DNA of 64,000 nt from Gallibacterium trehalosifermentans (GTDB lineage: Bacteria; Pseudomonadota; Gammaproteobacteria; Enterobacterales; Pasteurellaceae), in the NCBI RefSeq assembly GCF_042433055.1, contig NZ_JBHLWB010000009.1, forward strand, positions 1-64,000. The letters are read 5' to 3'. Of the stretch, positions 63,157 to 64,000 are shown piece after piece. How positions within the stretch are numbered: position 1 is the first letter of the stretch; each line of letters starts with the position of its first letter. The translations under genes were made by a program, and so were the position numbers. The notes beneath the pieces are model-generated. The model was not told the DNA's origin. It was given only the letters and a program-made list of their open reading frames with translations, and did no database searches.

Positions 63157-63191
63157 AAACGCCAGAATTTAAATGTTCTGGCGTTTGTTTT
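63157..63191. terminator. Bidirectional terminator between the transferase gene and zapG
   Basis: AAACGCCAGAA (63157-63167) pairs with TTCTGGCGTTT (63176-63186); an A run precedes it and a T run follows, serving both convergent genes. Confidence 0.9.
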
Positions 63192-63198
63192 TTCACTA

Positions 63199-63597
63199 TT
63201 AACTTTCGTGTTTGAATAAACCAGAAGAACCTTCAGAATAATCTTTTGGTTGCTCTTGTTTTGGTTTATCTGTTAGGGTTGGATTTTCTTGTGTAAGAGC
63301 GAAAATCTCTTTGTGGTTATCGGGTAAAAGATTGGTCGAACTATTCGCAAAATGTTGGTATAACTTTTGATAATCTTGCGCCAAACTTTTCATTAAATCA
63401 GCGGTTTCAACAAAGTGTTTTTCTAATTGTGCTTTCTGTTCTGCGATAGTATCTTGCGCTTTTCTAAGTTCTTGTTGGGTTTGTTTTTGTGCTTTAACGC
63501 TACCATTGGTAAAGCGCGCAACTAAATAACCAATAAAAAATCCAATAATTAAACCGATGAGCAAAATTTGCCACATTTCTTCAGTCCAGTTTTGCAT
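63199..63597 (-). CDS. zapG: ZapG (YhcB), Z-ring and envelope-associated protein
   Basis: 132-residue DUF1043 protein. One N-terminal membrane helix (about 9-28, ILLIGLIIGFFIGYLVARF) precedes a cytoplasmic coiled coil with the conserved KAQLEKHFVETADLMKSLAQDYQKLYQHFANSS, and a disordered tail. It links cell division and envelope growth in E. coli. The start follows AAGGAG. Confidence 0.94.
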   Translation of the reverse strand: MQNWTEEMWQILLIGLIIGFFIGYLVARFTNGSVKAQKQTQQELRKAQDTIAEQKAQLEKHFVETADLMKSLAQDYQKLYQHFANSSTNLLPDNHKEIFALTQENPTLTDKPKQEQPKDYSEGSSGLFKHES

Positions 63598-63749
63598 ATA
63601 ACACTCCTTAACAACCTAGATGAATACATTAAAATCATCATAATCATTTCTCAAAAACTTGTCTTGTAGTAATCTTCATTTCTTTGTGGTAGCTCACAGA
63701 AAAAATTTAAAATATTGTTATTAAGATATTTCAAGAAAAGACTATATAA

Positions 63750-63765
63750 AAGCAATCGTTTGCTT
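63750..63765 (+). promoter_or_regulatory. PurR operator of purH
   Basis: AAGCAATCGTTTGCTT agrees with every defined base of the PurR consensus ANGCAANCGNTTNCNT. It directly precedes a possible -10 (TATACT, 63766-63771) and lies 58 bp upstream of purH. Hypoxanthine or guanine would be the corepressor. Confidence 0.88.
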
Positions 63766-63822
63766 TATACTTATGCCCGCAAATTTTCTCATCTTTTTTC
63801 ATATCAAACAAAGGAATAAATA

Positions 63823-64000
63823 ATGCAGGAACAACGTCCTATCCAACGTGCTTTAATTAGTGTTTCCGATAAAACTGGTATTGTTGAATTTGCTCAAGGT
63901 TTAATTCAACGTGGTGTACAAATTCTTTCTACAGGCGGTACAGCTAAATTACTTTTAGAAAATGGCTTAACGGTAACGGAAGTATCTGATTACACGCAAT
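63823..64000 (+). CDS. purH: Bifunctional AICAR formyltransferase/IMP cyclohydrolase, 5' part
   Basis: Only the first 59 codons are inside the window; the gene runs off the right edge. The visible RALISVSDKTGIVEFAQGL and ILSTGGTAKLLLENGLTVTEVSDYT are the conserved N-terminal IMP cyclohydrolase (MGS-like) domain. The ATG follows AAAGGAATAAATA. Behind a perfect PurR box; last two steps of IMP synthesis. Confidence 0.97.
   Translation, partial: MQEQRPIQRALISVSDKTGIVEFAQGLIQRGVQILSTGGTAKLLLENGLTVTEVSDYTQ

Noticed and set aside
1..64000. CRISPR arrays, integrases, transposases or defence gene clusters
   Set aside because: None seen. No regularly spaced repeats and no intact mobile or defence proteins; only decayed pieces at 273-1265 and 12212-12439.

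Overview
The window is a stretch of chromosome from a gamma-proteobacterium of the family Pasteurellaceae. Protein sequences resemble Haemophilus, Pasteurella and Gallibacterium relatives, the DNA is AT-rich, intergenic distances are short, and the Haemophilus-type uptake core AAGTGCGGT appears as inverted pairs that double as terminators. The genus cannot be fixed from sequence alone. Almost all of it is core metabolism; I found no CRISPR array, intact mobile element or defence island.

Layout: 1-79 is the 3' end of an rRNA operon (5S rRNA plus terminator). 80-1265 is a graveyard of Mu-like prophage pieces and an odd tRNA-like fold. metK (probable MetJ boxes) and tgt follow. 4249-11827 is the formate-dependent nitrite reductase region: nrfABCD plus a dedicated haem lyase set nrfE-dsbE-nrfF-nrfG, with FNR- and NarP-type sites upstream of nrfA. 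12212-12439 is a restriction-modification remnant. 12556-18864 is a tightly packed leftward run xylF-xylG-xylH-patB-nhaC, divergent from xylA-xylB across an intergenic region with two perfect CRP sites. The xylose regulator xylR lies 4.7 kb beyond xylB, after birA, ratA, rnfH, roxA and xseA.

28178-34873 is the complete general cytochrome c maturation operon ccmABCDEFGHI. It is followed by mobB, an MdtD-like drug exporter and an orphan DppA-like binding protein. hisG-hisD then lie behind a classical histidine attenuator with a 14-codon leader peptide that has four His codons in a row. menC, queA, fabI, rnb, dapB, rlmM, ygdD and gcvA follow. Divergent from gcvA is a clear homologue of the small RNA GcvB. 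argG (two ARG boxes), dnaB, alr, pgi, priC, argS, yecM, a SlyB-type lipoprotein, pepB, ndk, a phosphoethanolamine transferase, zapG and the start of purH (perfect PurR box) complete the window.

How it fits together: NrfA is a pentahaem cytochrome whose active-site haem is bound by a CWTCK motif. The NrfEFG set handles that unusual site and the Ccm set handles the ordinary CXXCH sites of NrfA and NrfB, so both maturation machines and one of their main clients are in one window. Xylose uptake and catabolism are organised as a CRP-controlled divergent unit. The nearest to new biology here are regulatory and structural: the xyl-patB-nhaC packing, the structured block between xylB and birA, the palindrome inside the gcvB promoter and the tRNA-like element in the prophage scar. 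Where homology searches would decide a call I say so.
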